A DNA stretch of 64,000 nt from Altererythrobacter sp. (GCA_017308255.1 JAFKFN010000013.1:1-64000), one strand, 5' to 3'; shown: positions 1 through 9,785, counted from the stretch's first letter. Translations and numbers: made by a program. Notes: a model not told the origin generated them from the letters alone.

Positions 1-215
1 CGCTTTGACGTGGCGGTTCGCGCGGCGAGCACCCTGCCCGACGACAATGCGCCCGTGGCCCGGCGCGTGGCCGTCCTGCACAACGGGCTCTATGCCCGCC
101 ACCCGGCTTACCCTATTGCGTGGAGCATTGCGGCCGGGCCTATCAGGCGCAGCTGCCGCGCGGCGCGCGCCGCCCCCCGCCGCCGCTGCCGTTCGGCGGG
201 CCGCGGGTCCGCTAA
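1..215 (+). CDS. 3' end of an unidentified gene, apparently frameshifted
   Basis: The gene runs off the left edge. Frame 1 (from base 1) has strongly GC-biased third codon positions up to about base 113. After that the bias moves to frame 3, which reads YCVEHCGRAYQAQLPRG and then a proline-rich tail to TAA at 213-215. Frame 3 is stopped at 6-8, so neither frame alone gives a convincing gene end. The switch falls at the CCC of 'ttaccctatt' (about 111-117), so a missing base there would join the two. The stop overlaps the convergent MFS stop (212-214). The family is not recognised. It could be a real frameshift or a sequencing error. Confidence 0.4.
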
Positions 216-1588
216 ACGCTGTCCGGCACGGGACCGCCGGCCTTGCGCGCCGGCGGGATCTGCCGATCGACGATGATCGCGGAGGCGGAGACCAGCACCG
301 CCCCCACCGCCATCACCGCGAAGAACGGCACCACGCTGCCGTGCCCCAGATCGAGCAGCTTGCCGCCCAGCGCCGTCGCCGTCACGGCGCCGACCCGGCC
401 CATGAAGATGCCGAAACCAATCCCGGCGGAACGGCAAGAGGGCGGATAGGCATAAGTCATGATCGCGTACATGCTGGCGATCCCGGCGCTGAACACGGCG
501 GCCGCCAGGCCCACCAGCGCCACCACCAGCAAACGGTCGCTCTCGGTCGGGACACCGGGCATGGTCTCGATCACCAGGCAGAGCCCGACGAGCGTCGCCA
601 GCAGGACCACGCTGATGGCGCTTATCAGCACGCGCGAGCCGAGCCAGCGAATCAACAGCCCGGCCGCGACGGACGCGATCACCGACGTGATCCCGCCCAC
701 GGAAATCGCATAGGACGCCTCGTCGAAGGCGAAGCCCTGGGCCGTCAGCATGGTCGTGGTCCAACTGAGTATGCCGTAAGCCACCAGCGCCGCGGCGGTG
801 AAAGACACGCCGACGCCGATATTCAGCCGGAGATTGCTGCGGTCGAGCACGCCGACGGCGGCATCGCCCGCCTGGGCGGAAGCGTGCAACTCGGGCACGA
901 GGTCATGTTCTGCATCGAGCACTCTCACGGCCGCCCGCCGCGCGGCCTCCGTCTTGCCGCGGGCTAGCAGGAACGAAGGGCTGTCCCGCAGCAGGGCCAG
1001 GATCAGGATGACCACCAGCAGCGTACCCGCCCCGAATATGACGAACGACCCGCGCCAGCCGTAAGCATCGATCAGCGTCGGCGCGATCGCGGCGACCACG
1101 AAGCCACCCGCCGGCGTGCCCACCGAAAGCGTGGTGACCCCCACCGAACGCCACCGTTCCGGCAGCCACTCGCTGGCCAGCGTGATCGCGTTGGCATAGG
1201 CGGAACCGAAGCCGATCCCGCCCAGCAAGCGCCAGGCCGCCATGTGCCATACGCCGTCCGACAGACTGGCGCCGATCGTGGCGAGTGAAAACACCAGCGC
1301 CGCCAGCGCCAGCGAATAACGGCGCCCGATGGTGTCGCCGAGCCATCCCCCGCCCCACGAGCCAATGCCGAAGCCGACCAGGGCCGCGCTCATGGCAATG
1401 CCGAAGGTGCCGCGATCGACGCCGAAGGTCTCGATCACTTTCGGCGCGACGATGCCCAGCAGCTGGGCATCCATGCCATCTGCGATCAGCACCAGCATGC
1501 AGACCACGAAAGTCGTCAGCTGGAAGGCGCGCAACGGCCGGCCGGCCATGGCATCGCTGAAGGTCGTCGTTACTGCTGGTGTCGCCAT
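212..1588 (-). CDS. MFS transporter, aromatic acid:H+ symporter (AAHS)-like
   Basis: 458-aa inner-membrane transporter, the normal length for the family. TM1 carries DGMDAQ (residues 37-42), the AAHS-type DGxD signature of PcaK/BenK-like aromatic acid permeases. The loop between TM2 and TM3 has the MFS motif GWLGDTIGRR (81-90). About twelve hydrophobic segments are visible. The likely substrate class is an aromatic carboxylate, inferred from family only. It is monocistronic on the minus strand and ends convergently with the partial gene at the window edge. The start at 1588 gives a short charged N-terminus before TM1. Confidence 0.85.
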   Translation of the reverse strand: MATPAVTTTFSDAMAGRPLRAFQLTTFVVCMLVLIADGMDAQLLGIVAPKVIETFGVDRGTFGIAMSAALVGFGIGSWGGGWLGDTIGRRYSLALAALVFSLATIGASLSDGVWHMAAWRLLGGIGFGSAYANAITLASEWLPERWRSVGVTTLSVGTPAGGFVVAAIAPTLIDAYGWRGSFVIFGAGTLLVVILILALLRDSPSFLLARGKTEAARRAAVRVLDAEHDLVPELHASAQAGDAAVGVLDRSNLRLNIGVGVSFTAAALVAYGILSWTTTMLTAQGFAFDEASYAISVGGITSVIASVAAGLLIRWLGSRVLISAISVVLLATLVGLCLVIETMPGVPTESDRLLVVALVGLAAAVFSAGIASMYAIMTYAYPPSCRSAGIGFGIFMGRVGAVTATALGGKLLDLGHGSVVPFFAVMAVGAVLVSASAIIVDRQIPPARKAGGPVPDSV

Positions 1589-1957
1589 GCGGCATTTCCT
1601 CCCTGCGGCCCGACCGTTCTGGCGACGGCCATTACGCCTTGTTCCGCAGGAGATGCCACGTCGGCCCGCTGAGAGGAAGCCCGCGATCGATGCCGGGGGA
1701 CGGTGTTATGCGATCAGCCGAGCCACTGTCACGGCCATCCGTGCGCGCAGCAAAAGGCTGCGATTTCTATCTTAATATAAGAACACGTTATCGTGGCTTA
1801 GTTGAATATCCATGCCGAGGATATCACCTTCAATATCGAAGCGGTATTACTATACCAATCTATAATTGGTTGTTGCTGCTGATGTTAGGATTGGTTCCAA
1901 TGATTCGGTGAACCGTTCTTGAAACGAGACGAATTTAGATTCCAGGAGTAACTTGAT
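1589..1957. promoter_or_regulatory. AT-richer divergent intergenic region with inverted repeats
   Basis: About 370 bp without a gene, between the MFS transporter and the DUF4168-like gene. Bases 1770-1960 are clearly AT-richer than their surroundings. Three copies of ATTGGT/ACCAAT occur: ACCAAT-ctata-ATTGGT at 1854-1870 and ATTGGTTCCAAT at 1890-1901. A CACG-ttat-CGTG repeat lies near 1784-1795. These look like regulator-binding sites, but no regulator can be assigned. An AGGAGT ribosome-binding site precedes the ATG at 1958. Confidence 0.4.
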
Positions 1958-2437
1958 ATGCGCAAGCTCACTTATCCCCTGATCGGCCTGGCGCTTGCCG
2001 CCAGCACCGCCTACGCGCAGGAAGCACCGGATGCGGGCGCTGTGCCGGGCGGTCCGGAATCGGACGCCGCTGCGCCGGCCGACGCCGTTCCCCCGGCCAC
2101 GCCGGACGATGCGGTTCCGCCGGCCGACGAGCCGCTGCCGCCCGAAGCCGCGCCGGCGCCGGATGCCTCGGTTGCCGACAGCGAGTTCACCGACCAGCAG
2201 ATCGATCAGTTCGCCGAAGCCACGGTGAAGGTCCAGGCGATCGATGCGGACACCAGCATCTCCGCGGGTGACAAGCAGACCCATATGGCGGCTGCGGTGA
2301 CCGAGGCCGGCCTCGATCCGGCGACCTACAACAAGATCGGTCAGGCAATCGCCATCGATCCCGAACTGCGCAGCCGCGTGCAAGTCGCGATGGCGCGCCA
2401 CTCTGGCGGCCAGGCAGCCAATCCTTCGGATGGCTGA
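1958..2437 (+). CDS. Secreted DUF4168-like protein
   Basis: 159 aa. A clear Sec signal peptide ends at about residue 20 (AYAQ). It is followed by a low-complexity Ala/Pro/Asp-rich linker (about 21-75) and a helical C-terminal domain starting FTDQQIDQFAEATVKVQAI. That motif resembles DUF4168, a small exported domain of unknown function. The protein is probably periplasmic. The start is supported by AGGAGT 7 bases upstream. It appears monocistronic and is followed directly by a strong terminator. The function is unknown. Confidence 0.75.
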   Translation: MRKLTYPLIGLALAASTAYAQEAPDAGAVPGGPESDAAAPADAVPPATPDDAVPPADEPLPPEAAPAPDASVADSEFTDQQIDQFAEATVKVQAIDADTSISAGDKQTHMAAAVTEAGLDPATYNKIGQAIAIDPELRSRVQVAMARHSGGQAANPSDG

Positions 2438-2461
2438 ACCCTTTTAGGGTCGCAAATCCGA

Positions 2462-2497
2462 GCCGCGCGGCAAGCCCCTGCCGCGCGGCCTTTTTTT
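2462..2497 (+). terminator. Rho-independent terminator after the DUF4168-like gene
   Basis: An 11-bp perfect stem GCCGCGCGGCA/TGCCGCGCGGC (2462-2472 and 2479-2489) with a 6-base loop, followed by seven T residues (2491-2497). Confidence 0.9.
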
Positions 2498-2523
2498 GCG
2501 GGGATGTGAACCGCCGCTGGCGG

Positions 2524-3468
2524 TCATTGCCCTCCGGCGGGAGAGGCCGATCCGCGATCAAGCTCCGCACTGCTGCGGGGCACCACGGGCCGATTGCCCG
2601 GCGCCATCAGATCGCGGACCATGTCCGCCCGCATCGTTTCGAACTTAACCCGCCCCGGCGTCGGCTCATCGTCCGGAAAGGCATCCTCGATCTCGCGGTG
2701 CCGCTGCTTCACTTCATCGAGGAACTCGCGGTTGGTGAAGATGTAGAAGCGGTTCTCCCGGATCGCCGCGACCACCGCGCGCCCGGTGTCATAGGGATCG
2801 ATCGCCCCGCGCATCGCATCCCACAGGTCTTTCAGGAACTGCGGCGCGTTCGCCTCGTCCATGGTGCCGGGCCGGTCTTCCGGCAGAGGCACGATCGCGG
2901 TGCGGGTGGCGCCGGGAAACAGGCAGGAAACGCCGATCCCCTCCTTGGCGAGCTGCATCCTCAGCGATTCGGAGAACCCGCGCACGGCGTATTTGGCGGT
3001 GGAATAGGCGGCAAGGCCGGGCAACGGGACCACGCCGGCCATCGAGCTGGTGTTGACGATATGTCCGCCCTCCCCCTGGCGGCGGATGATCGGGGCGATG
3101 ATCTTGGTGCCGTTGATCACCCCGCCCAGATTGATGGCGATCACCCGATCCCACTCGTCGAAGCTCTCCCCCGCCGCCGTGCCGCCGCCGTTCACCCCGG
3201 CATTGTTGCACAGCACGTGGATCCGGCCGAACACCTCCAGCGTCTCTTCCGCGGCGGAGCGCAGGGATTCCCGTTCGGCCACATCGGTCTTCACGAAATG
3301 GACCGCGTTGCTGCCCGCCAGCCGCTCGCGCGCCTGGGCGATGTGCTCGTCGCTCCAGTCCGCCAGCGCGACCTTCATCCCTTCGTCGAGAAACGCCCGC
3401 GCCATGCCGAGCCCGATCCCGCTGGCGCCGCCGGTGATGAAGGCGACCTTGCCGGTCAGGTGTTCCAT
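2524..3468 (-). CDS. Short-chain dehydrogenase/reductase (SDR), first of a pair
   Basis: 314 aa, a classical SDR of the longer (about 300 aa) class. The NAD(P)-binding motif TGGASGIG is at residues 12-19 and NNAG at 88-91. The catalytic Ser141/142, Tyr155 and Lys159 lie in YSTAK. The C-terminal extension beyond about residue 250 is not diagnostic. The substrate cannot be read from the sequence. It lies 11 bases downstream of a second SDR on the same strand, so the two are probably co-transcribed. Confidence 0.85.
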   Translation of the reverse strand: MEHLTGKVAFITGGASGIGLGMARAFLDEGMKVALADWSDEHIAQARERLAGSNAVHFVKTDVAERESLRSAAEETLEVFGRIHVLCNNAGVNGGGTAAGESFDEWDRVIAINLGGVINGTKIIAPIIRRQGEGGHIVNTSSMAGVVPLPGLAAYSTAKYAVRGFSESLRMQLAKEGIGVSCLFPGATRTAIVPLPEDRPGTMDEANAPQFLKDLWDAMRGAIDPYDTGRAVVAAIRENRFYIFTNREFLDEVKQRHREIEDAFPDDEPTPGRVKFETMRADMVRDLMAPGNRPVVPRSSAELDRGSASPAGGQ

Positions 3469-3479
3469 CCGGTCCGTTC

Positions 3480-4349
3480 CTATTCGTCGCGGAACTGCCC
3501 GAAATCGGGCGCTTCCTCTTTGATGTCGGGCGTGGCGGCAAGCACCGCCTCGGCCCGGGCGCGCATGGCGTCCTTGTAGAAGCCGTGAGTGACGATGTAA
3601 GTGCTGTTCGCCAGGATGCCTTCGGCCACCAGCTCGCCCGCGGCTTCCGGCTCCATCCAGTTATCGCCCACGATGCGGCGCTGAAGCCGGGCCTCGCTGG
3701 CCTTGAAGCCGCTCGCTTCCAGCAGGTCTTTCGGCCGGTTCTGCTGCGTTTCGTGGATGTTGGACTTCACCGGGCCCGGCAGCAGGATCGAAACGCCGAC
3801 GCCCTTCTCCATCAGGGCCGGCTTCACCGCTTCGCAATAGTGGCATACGGCTGCCTTGCTCGCCGCGTAGATCGCGAGATGTTCCGGCATGACGACTTCG
3901 GCCGCCAGGCTGGCGGTGGAAACCACATGGCCGCCGCGCCCGTGCGCGATCATCTGCGGCAGGAACTCGACAAAACCGTTGATCACCCCGCCGACATTGA
4001 CCCCGAAGCCGAAGTCGTAATCGGCATAAGTCGCTTCCAGCACCGGGCCTTCGAGGCCGACCCCGGCATTGTTCACCAGGATGTCGATCCCGCCGAACTC
4101 ATCCTGCATCCGCCGCGCCGCATCGCGGTAGGCTTCGCGGTTGGTCACATCCAGTTGCAGGGCGGAGACCGCGTTCGAGCGTTCCGCGCCGGCGAATTCC
4201 GCCAGGGCCCGGTCGATATGATCCTGCCGCAGATCGGCCAGGACGACTTGCGCCCCGCGTGCCGCCAGCACCTTGGCTATGCCCAGCCCGATACCGCTGG
4301 CCCCGCCGGTGACGAACGCAATCTTCCCTTCGAACGAAGTGATCGGCAT
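3480..4349 (-). CDS. Short-chain dehydrogenase/reductase (SDR), second of a pair
   Basis: 289 aa. It has TGGASGIG at 14-21, NNAG at 93-96, and the catalytic triad Ser147, Tyr161, Lys165 (YAASK). The ATG at 4349 is chosen because the SDR fold begins immediately after it (MPITSFEGK). The open frame continues much further upstream, but that part lies antisense to the TonB receptor. It is similar in layout to its downstream neighbour, suggesting an old duplication. The substrate is unknown. Confidence 0.85.
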   Translation of the reverse strand: MPITSFEGKIAFVTGGASGIGLGIAKVLAARGAQVVLADLRQDHIDRALAEFAGAERSNAVSALQLDVTNREAYRDAARRMQDEFGGIDILVNNAGVGLEGPVLEATYADYDFGFGVNVGGVINGFVEFLPQMIAHGRGGHVVSTASLAAEVVMPEHLAIYAASKAAVCHYCEAVKPALMEKGVGVSILLPGPVKSNIHETQQNRPKDLLEASGFKASEARLQRRIVGDNWMEPEAAGELVAEGILANSTYIVTHGFYKDAMRARAEAVLAATPDIKEEAPDFGQFRDE

Positions 4350-4414
4350 CGAGACTCCCGCGCGTGGTTTCCGCCGGTTTGGCAGAGCCACGCGCGGGCG
4401 TCCAGCAGCACCGG

Positions 4415-6499
4415 CTAGGAACGCAGCCGGGCCGAGAGGAAGAAGCTGCGGCCCCGCTCGGGGAAGCCGTCGGTCAGCGAATAGAGATCGTCGAACGCAT
4501 TGCGCACGCCCGCGCCGATCGTGATGCGGTCGGTCAGGTCGTAATCCACCCGCAGGTTCGCCTGCACGTAGGATCCGATGCGGAAATAGTCCGTGCCCGC
4601 CGTGTTCACCGTCCAGCGGTTGGACGCAATCTCCACGCTCGGGATTACATGCAGCGCGTTCAGCGGCGTCCACTCGGCATAGACGAAGGCCTTGTGCGTG
4701 GGGACGCCGGTCGGCTCGAAGTCCGGGTTGGACGGATCGCGCAAGTCGCGGTGGATATAGCTGTAGTTCGCGCCCGCCGTGAGCGTAGGGCCCAGTCGCG
4801 CATCCAGCGACAGCTCCGCCCCGTAATAATCGCCGCTGCCGACATTGCGGCTCTGGGTAACGGCGTTGTCCGTGCAGGTGGCAGGCGTCGGGCAGACGGT
4901 GATGATCGTCGGGAAAGCCACGATGGCATCCGAAACGCGCGAATAGAATACGGCGCCCTTCGCATGGACCGCACCGAAATCGCGCCCGCCGCCCAATTCG
5001 AGGTTGGTTGCCCGTTCGGCCCCGAGATCGGGATTCGACGTGGCGCCGCCGAAGCGCGAGCTGAAGCGCTCGAACACCGTGGGGAACCGCGCGCGTGAGG
5101 AAACGCTGGCGTAGACATTGCCGCCGCCGTCCGTCGGCCGCCATTCGATGCGGCCTTGCGCGTTCCAGGCATCGGCATCGCGGATCGGATAGCTGAACAG
5201 TACCGATCCCGTGCTGCCGGGGACTTCGCCGTATTCCTCCGCGTTCTTCAGATCGCGCCAGTCATAGCTGGTGCCGATCGTCGCGGTCAGCGTGGGCGAG
5301 AGCGCGCCTTCATATTCGACAGCCGCGCTCCACGTATCTTCCAGGTTGGTCTGCGGCGGCTCTGTCGTGCCGGCGGGGAAGCCTTGCTGGAATTCGACAT
5401 GCTTGTCGCTGCGATAGTGCAGCGCCACCGACAGCCGGTCGGTGCCGCGCACCTTGAGCGCCAGTTCGGCCGATCCGCCCCACGCCTCGTCCTCGTAATA
5501 GGAATTGAACGCGCGGCCCTTGGTCTGGCTGCTCTGCGTGGCATCGTCGAAGGCGCTCAGCAGGTTGTTGAAGGTATTGCGATAGGCGCGGGTCTTCAGC
5601 GTCACATTGTCCGACAGCGCGGTGGTGGACAGGAAATAGACACTGTCGATGTTCCACCACGGCCAGCTCCAGTTGCGCTGGATATTGATGGGATCGACCG
5701 TGCTGAGCGGCGCGTTCTTCGATCCTTCCTGCCGGGTGTAGCTGATCGAATATTCATCGGTGGCATTGGGCGTGAAGCCCAGCTTGGCATTGACCCGCCA
5801 GTCTTCGCTCTTCGAAAAGTCCCGCTCGCCCCCGTCCTCGCTGGCGGTCGGCACGAAGCTGCCGGGCAGATCCCAGTGATCCTGCACATTGCGGGTGAAG
5901 CTGGCCTGCGCATACCACTTGTCCTGCCGCGTTCCGACCAGCGCGAAGGCGTTGTAGCCCGCGTAATCGACATCGCGATCCAGCTCCAACGTGCCGCGGG
6001 CTTCGGCTTCGAATGCGCTGGTGGGCTTGCGGGTGACGAGGTTGACCGCGCCGCCCATCGCGCCCGGCCCGTCGAACACCGAGGCATAGCCCTTGGCCAC
6101 CTGGATCTCAGCCAGGTCACCCGTCAGGAAGCGGCCGTAATCCAGCCGGTTGTCGGCTGGCAGATAGACGCGGATGCCGTCGATCGAGAGCGGCACCTGA
6201 AAGCGTTCGAACCCGCGCACGAACAGCAGCCGCTCGTTGCGCGAGCCGCCGGAATTGGACGCGGTGACGCCGGGAATCAACGAAGCGGCATCGTCCAGCG
6301 TGTAGCGGTTGAAGGTCCGGATCGCATCGCTGTCGATCGACGAGGAGCCTACGATGGCATCCTGCTGCACTTCGCCTTTCACGACGATCTGCCCCAGGCC
6401 GAAGCTGGCATCCGCCGCGCCTTCCGCGCTGCCCGATTGAGCCAGGGCTGGCGCCGAAAGCGAGACGAGCGCGCAGGCGGCGAGAAGCTGAAAACGCAA
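4415..6499 (-). CDS. TonB-dependent outer-membrane receptor
   Basis: 694 aa. The plug domain (about residues 30-150) carries the features of a siderophore or metal-chelate receptor, including LLFVRGFERFQVPLSIDGI and GAMGGAVNLVTRKP. A 22-strand-type barrel follows. The start is a TTG at 6499, preceded by GGGAGGAA, which gives the signal peptide MRFQLLAACALVSLSAPALAQ. No ATG gives a sensible signal sequence. The protein ends ARLRS rather than with the usual terminal aromatic residue. It is divergent from a lipoprotein gene. The ligand is unknown and no Fur box was seen upstream. Confidence 0.85.
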   Translation of the reverse strand: MRFQLLAACALVSLSAPALAQSGSAEGAADASFGLGQIVVKGEVQQDAIVGSSSIDSDAIRTFNRYTLDDAASLIPGVTASNSGGSRNERLLFVRGFERFQVPLSIDGIRVYLPADNRLDYGRFLTGDLAEIQVAKGYASVFDGPGAMGGAVNLVTRKPTSAFEAEARGTLELDRDVDYAGYNAFALVGTRQDKWYAQASFTRNVQDHWDLPGSFVPTASEDGGERDFSKSEDWRVNAKLGFTPNATDEYSISYTRQEGSKNAPLSTVDPINIQRNWSWPWWNIDSVYFLSTTALSDNVTLKTRAYRNTFNNLLSAFDDATQSSQTKGRAFNSYYEDEAWGGSAELALKVRGTDRLSVALHYRSDKHVEFQQGFPAGTTEPPQTNLEDTWSAAVEYEGALSPTLTATIGTSYDWRDLKNAEEYGEVPGSTGSVLFSYPIRDADAWNAQGRIEWRPTDGGGNVYASVSSRARFPTVFERFSSRFGGATSNPDLGAERATNLELGGGRDFGAVHAKGAVFYSRVSDAIVAFPTIITVCPTPATCTDNAVTQSRNVGSGDYYGAELSLDARLGPTLTAGANYSYIHRDLRDPSNPDFEPTGVPTHKAFVYAEWTPLNALHVIPSVEIASNRWTVNTAGTDYFRIGSYVQANLRVDYDLTDRITIGAGVRNAFDDLYSLTDGFPERGRSFFLSARLRS

Positions 6500-6607
6500 G
6501 ATATTTCCTCCCGAAAATCGATTTCGCCAACTGCAGGTTGCAGGGTCTATATCCCTTAGAATACGGCGTGCCATATACAGCGGAATACAACCCGAGAAAG
6601 AGGTTTC

Positions 6608-7105
6608 ATGCGATTCGTCCCCTGGCTTCCCGTCCTTCTCCTCACTGGTTGCGCAAGTGCCACAGCGCCGCCTGCGCAGCAGGCCTGCACCACGGTGGCG
6701 GAGCCATGGAAAGCCCCGCGCACCGCCGATTCCGCGCGCGACGCCGCCGGCGCCGCCAAAGTCCATTTCGCGATCGGCGAAGCCATGCGCTTCACGCTGC
6801 ATCCGGATGGCGAAGTGGCCTACCGCACCTTGCCGCAAGGCGAGGGAGAGGCGAAGTCCTTCGGCGGCATGGCCAGCTTCACCGTCGAACGTCCCGGCAC
6901 CTATAGCGTGGGCCTGAGCGAGCCGATCTGGATCGACGTGGTGGAAGATGGGAAACCGGCCCAATCCATCCGGTTCGGCACCGGCGCCGCCTGCTCGGGC
7001 ATCCGCAAGGCCGTCACCTTCAACCTCGCGGCGGGCGAACACGGGCTGGAACTGTCGGGAAGCACCGAACGGGAAGTGGCGGTGCTGATCACGCCGGTGC
7101 CCTGA
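6608..7105 (+). CDS. Predicted lipoprotein of unknown function
   Basis: 165 aa. A lipoprotein signal peptide has the lipobox LLTGC (lipidated Cys15). The remainder is a compact, probably beta-rich periplasmic domain (about residues 50-165) with a second Cys in GAACSGIRK. An AAAGAGG ribosome-binding site precedes the ATG. It is divergent from the TonB receptor at 4415-6499, and the two may share a control region (6500-6607). The family is not recognised. Confidence 0.7.
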   Translation: MRFVPWLPVLLLTGCASATAPPAQQACTTVAEPWKAPRTADSARDAAGAAKVHFAIGEAMRFTLHPDGEVAYRTLPQGEGEAKSFGGMASFTVERPGTYSVGLSEPIWIDVVEDGKPAQSIRFGTGAACSGIRKAVTFNLAAGEHGLELSGSTEREVAVLITPVP

Positions 7106-7147
7106 ACGGAGCTGTCGTCACCCACCGCCGCGCGATGCCTTAAGAAA

Positions 7148-7182
7148 AAGGCCGTGAGGATTGCTCCTCACGGCCTTGTTTT
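7148..7182. terminator. Bidirectional terminator between the lipoprotein gene and pnp
   Basis: A perfect 13-bp stem AAGGCCGTGAGGA/TCCTCACGGCCTT (7148-7160 and 7165-7177) with a TTGC loop. A T-rich run follows on the plus strand, and an A-run on the 5' side provides the T-run for minus-strand transcripts from pnp. Confidence 0.9.
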
Positions 7183-7201
7183 TGCTGGTTTTAGCCAGGC
7201 T

Positions 7202-9532
7202 TCAATCGTCCTTGAGGAAGGCCGGAATGTGGTCCGGCGCCGGGCCGCGGTCGTCGTCGCGGTCGCGGCGGTTTTCGCTGCGCTCGCGGCGCGGGCCACG
7301 GTCGCGATCGCGGCCGCCCCGGTCACCACCACGGTCACCGCCCCGATCGCCACGCGGCCCACGGCGATCGCCGTCACGGCCGCCACGCCCGCCTTCGCGG
7401 TCGCCACGCGGCTCGCGCGGCGGACGGGTGTCTTCCAGTTCCCCACCGGTTTCCTGGTCGACCACGCGCATCGACAGGCGGACCTTGCCGCGCTGGTCGA
7501 TCTCGAGGACCTTGACCTTCACTTCCTGGCCTTCGGTAACGACGTCGGTGGGCTTTTCCACCCGCTCGTTCTTCATCTCGGATACGTGGACGAGGCCGTC
7601 CTTGCCGCCCATGAAGTTCACGAACGCGCCGAAATCGACGATGTTGACCACCTTGCCGGTGTAGATCTTGCCGATCTCGGGCTCTTCGACGATGCCCTGG
7701 ATCCACTTCTTGGCGGCTTCGATCTGGCTGATGTCGGAAGAGCTGATCTTGATAACGCCTTCGTCGTCGATGTCCACCTTCGCGCCGGTTTCGGCCACGA
7801 TCTCGCGGATCACCTTGCCGCCGGTGCCGATGACGTCACGGATCTTCGACTTGTCGATCTGGATCGTCTCGATGCGCGGGGCGTGGGCAGACAGCTCGGT
7901 GCGGGCGGAGCCCAGCGCCTTGGTCATCTCGCCCAGGATATGCGCGCGGCCGGCCTTTGCCTGCTCCAGCGCCTTGGCCATGATCTCACGAGTGATGCCG
8001 GCGATCTTGATATCCATCTGCAAGGACGTGATACCGGCTTCGCTGCCGGCGACCTTGAAGTCCATATCGCCCAGGTGATCCTCGTCACCCAGGATATCGC
8101 TGAGAACGGCGAACTCGTCCCCTTCCAGGATCAGGCCCATGGCGATGCCGGAAACCGGGCGTTCGATCGGAACGCCGGCGTCCATCATGCTCAGACAGCC
8201 GCCGCACACCGTGGCCATCGACGAAGAGCCGTTGGACTCGGTGATGTCGGACAGGATGCGGATCGTGTACGGGAAATCGTCATGGCTGGGCAGCACCGGG
8301 TGCAGCGCCCGCCAGGCGAGCTTGCCATGCCCGATCTCACGCCGGCCCGGGGCGCCGAAGCGGCCCACTTCACCGACCGAATAGGGCGGGAAGTTGTAGT
8401 GTAGCATGAAGCGCGAATAAGACAGGCCTTCCAGCCCGTCGATCATCTGCTCGGAATCCTTGGTGCCGAGCGTGGTCGTGCAGATCGCCTGCGTTTCGCC
8501 GCGGGTAAACAGCGCCGAGCCATGCGTGCGCGGCAGGAAGCCGACGATCGCCTCGATCGGGCGGACCTGATCGAGCTTGCGCCCGTCGATTCGCGCGCCG
8601 TCCTTGAGGATCGCGGTGCGGACGATATCCGCCTCGATCTTCTTGGTCAGCTTGTTGGCGGTCATGCTCGTCTGGCCGTCGGCCTCGGCATAATGCGCCT
8701 TGACCTTGGCCCGCGCCTCGTTGAGCGCGTTCGAGCGGGCCGACTTGTCGGTCAGCTTGTAGGCGGCCGCGATGTCGGCACCGACCAGCTTCTTGATCTC
8801 GGCCTTCATCGCCGCGTTGTCGCTGACGACGATTTCCCACGGATCCTTGGCAGCCTGCTCGGCCAGTTCAACGATCGCGTTGATGACCTTCTTCGATTCC
8901 TCGTGCGCGAACATGACCGCGCCGAGCATCTCGTCCTCGGTCAGTTCCTTCGCTTCGGATTCGACCATCATCACGGCGTCGTGCGTGGCCGCGACGACGA
9001 GATCGAGGCGGCCTTCGGCGAGCGCGGCGTCCTGCTTCGGATTGAGGACGTATTCGCCGTCGATGAAGCCGACGCGGCAGCCGCCGATCGGGCCCATGAA
9101 AGGCACGCCCGAGATCGTCAGCGCGGCCGAGGCGGCGATCATCGCCACGATATCGGCCTCGGTCTCACCATCATAGGAAAGAACCTGGGCGATAACGTTG
9201 ATTTCGTTATAGAACCCTTCCGGGAACAGCGGGCGGATCGGCCGGTCGATCAGGCGGCTGGTCAGCGTTTCCTTCTCGGTCGCCCCACGCTCGCGCTTGA
9301 AGAAGCCGCCCGGGATGCGCCCGGCGGCGGAGAACTTTTCCTGATAGTGGACGGTCAGCGGGAAGAAGTCCTGCCCTTCCTTGACCGACTTGGCGGCGGT
9401 GACGGCGCACAGCACCACGGTTTCGCCATAGGTCGCCAGCACGGCGCCATCGGCCTGGCGGGCAATACGCCCGGTTTCCAGAGTGAGGGTTTTTCCGCCC
9501 CACTCCAGCGATACGGTTTTCGTGTCGAACAT
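7202..9532 (-). CDS. pnp: Polyribonucleotide nucleotidyltransferase (PNPase)
   Basis: 776 aa. It catalyses phosphorolytic 3'-5' RNA degradation in the degradosome. Domain order is RNase PH-like 1, an alpha-helical linker, RNase PH-like 2, a KH domain with the GTGG loop ([12 protein letters not shown]), and an S1 domain ([18 protein letters not shown]). The C-terminal ~75 residues form an Arg/Gly/Asp-rich RGG-type tail ending PAFLKDD. The start ATG at 9532 ([11 protein letters not shown]) is the family's usual N-terminus. It lies about 250 bases downstream of rpsO, the classic order, and probably has its own promoter or processed leader. Confidence 0.98.
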   Translation of the reverse strand: MFDTKTVSLEWGGKTLTLETGRIARQADGAVLATYGETVVLCAVTAAKSVKEGQDFFPLTVHYQEKFSAAGRIPGGFFKRERGATEKETLTSRLIDRPIRPLFPEGFYNEINVIAQVLSYDGETEADIVAMIAASAALTISGVPFMGPIGGCRVGFIDGEYVLNPKQDAALAEGRLDLVVAATHDAVMMVESEAKELTEDEMLGAVMFAHEESKKVINAIVELAEQAAKDPWEIVVSDNAAMKAEIKKLVGADIAAAYKLTDKSARSNALNEARAKVKAHYAEADGQTSMTANKLTKKIEADIVRTAILKDGARIDGRKLDQVRPIEAIVGFLPRTHGSALFTRGETQAICTTTLGTKDSEQMIDGLEGLSYSRFMLHYNFPPYSVGEVGRFGAPGRREIGHGKLAWRALHPVLPSHDDFPYTIRILSDITESNGSSSMATVCGGCLSMMDAGVPIERPVSGIAMGLILEGDEFAVLSDILGDEDHLGDMDFKVAGSEAGITSLQMDIKIAGITREIMAKALEQAKAGRAHILGEMTKALGSARTELSAHAPRIETIQIDKSKIRDVIGTGGKVIREIVAETGAKVDIDDEGVIKISSSDISQIEAAKKWIQGIVEEPEIGKIYTGKVVNIVDFGAFVNFMGGKDGLVHVSEMKNERVEKPTDVVTEGQEVKVKVLEIDQRGKVRLSMRVVDQETGGELEDTRPPREPRGDREGGRGGRDGDRRGPRGDRGGDRGGDRGGRDRDRGPRRERSENRRDRDDDRGPAPDHIPAFLKDD

Positions 9533-9750
9533 GTGTTTTCCTTCGTGAACCCGCGACGCCCTATTGCGTGGCGGGGCCTGCATGCCGGGTATGCCGTCCC
9601 GGTCCGGTCAGGGGCCTTTCGATGCCCCAAGGCCCCTTCGCCGGATTGCGAAGGACGACCTCTTTCTTCTTCGCCACCCCGAATGGAGAGGTGCGCTTCC
9701 TGCTCGCCATGTGGCCGCATCGGCGGGAATGGCGAGCCTATATAAACGAA

Positions 9751-9773
9751 CGGCCCCGGAAGCTCCGGGGCCG
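9751..9773 (-). terminator. Hairpin downstream of rpsO
   Basis: A perfect 10-bp stem CGGCCCCGGA/TCCGGGGCCG with a 3-base loop, just after the rpsO stop. Only a weak T-rich stretch follows on the minus strand. It may act as a terminator or as the rpsO-pnp processing hairpin. Confidence 0.65.
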
Positions 9774-9785
9774 CCCGCGAAACTC

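Noticed and set aside
4349-5144. Extension of the second SDR frame into the TonB receptor gene
   Set aside because: Arg/His-rich antisense text; the SDR fold begins right at the ATG at 4349.
6500-7042. N-terminal extension of the TonB receptor frame
   Set aside because: The upstream part is antisense to the lipoprotein gene; the TTG at 6499 with GGGAGGAA gives a proper signal peptide.
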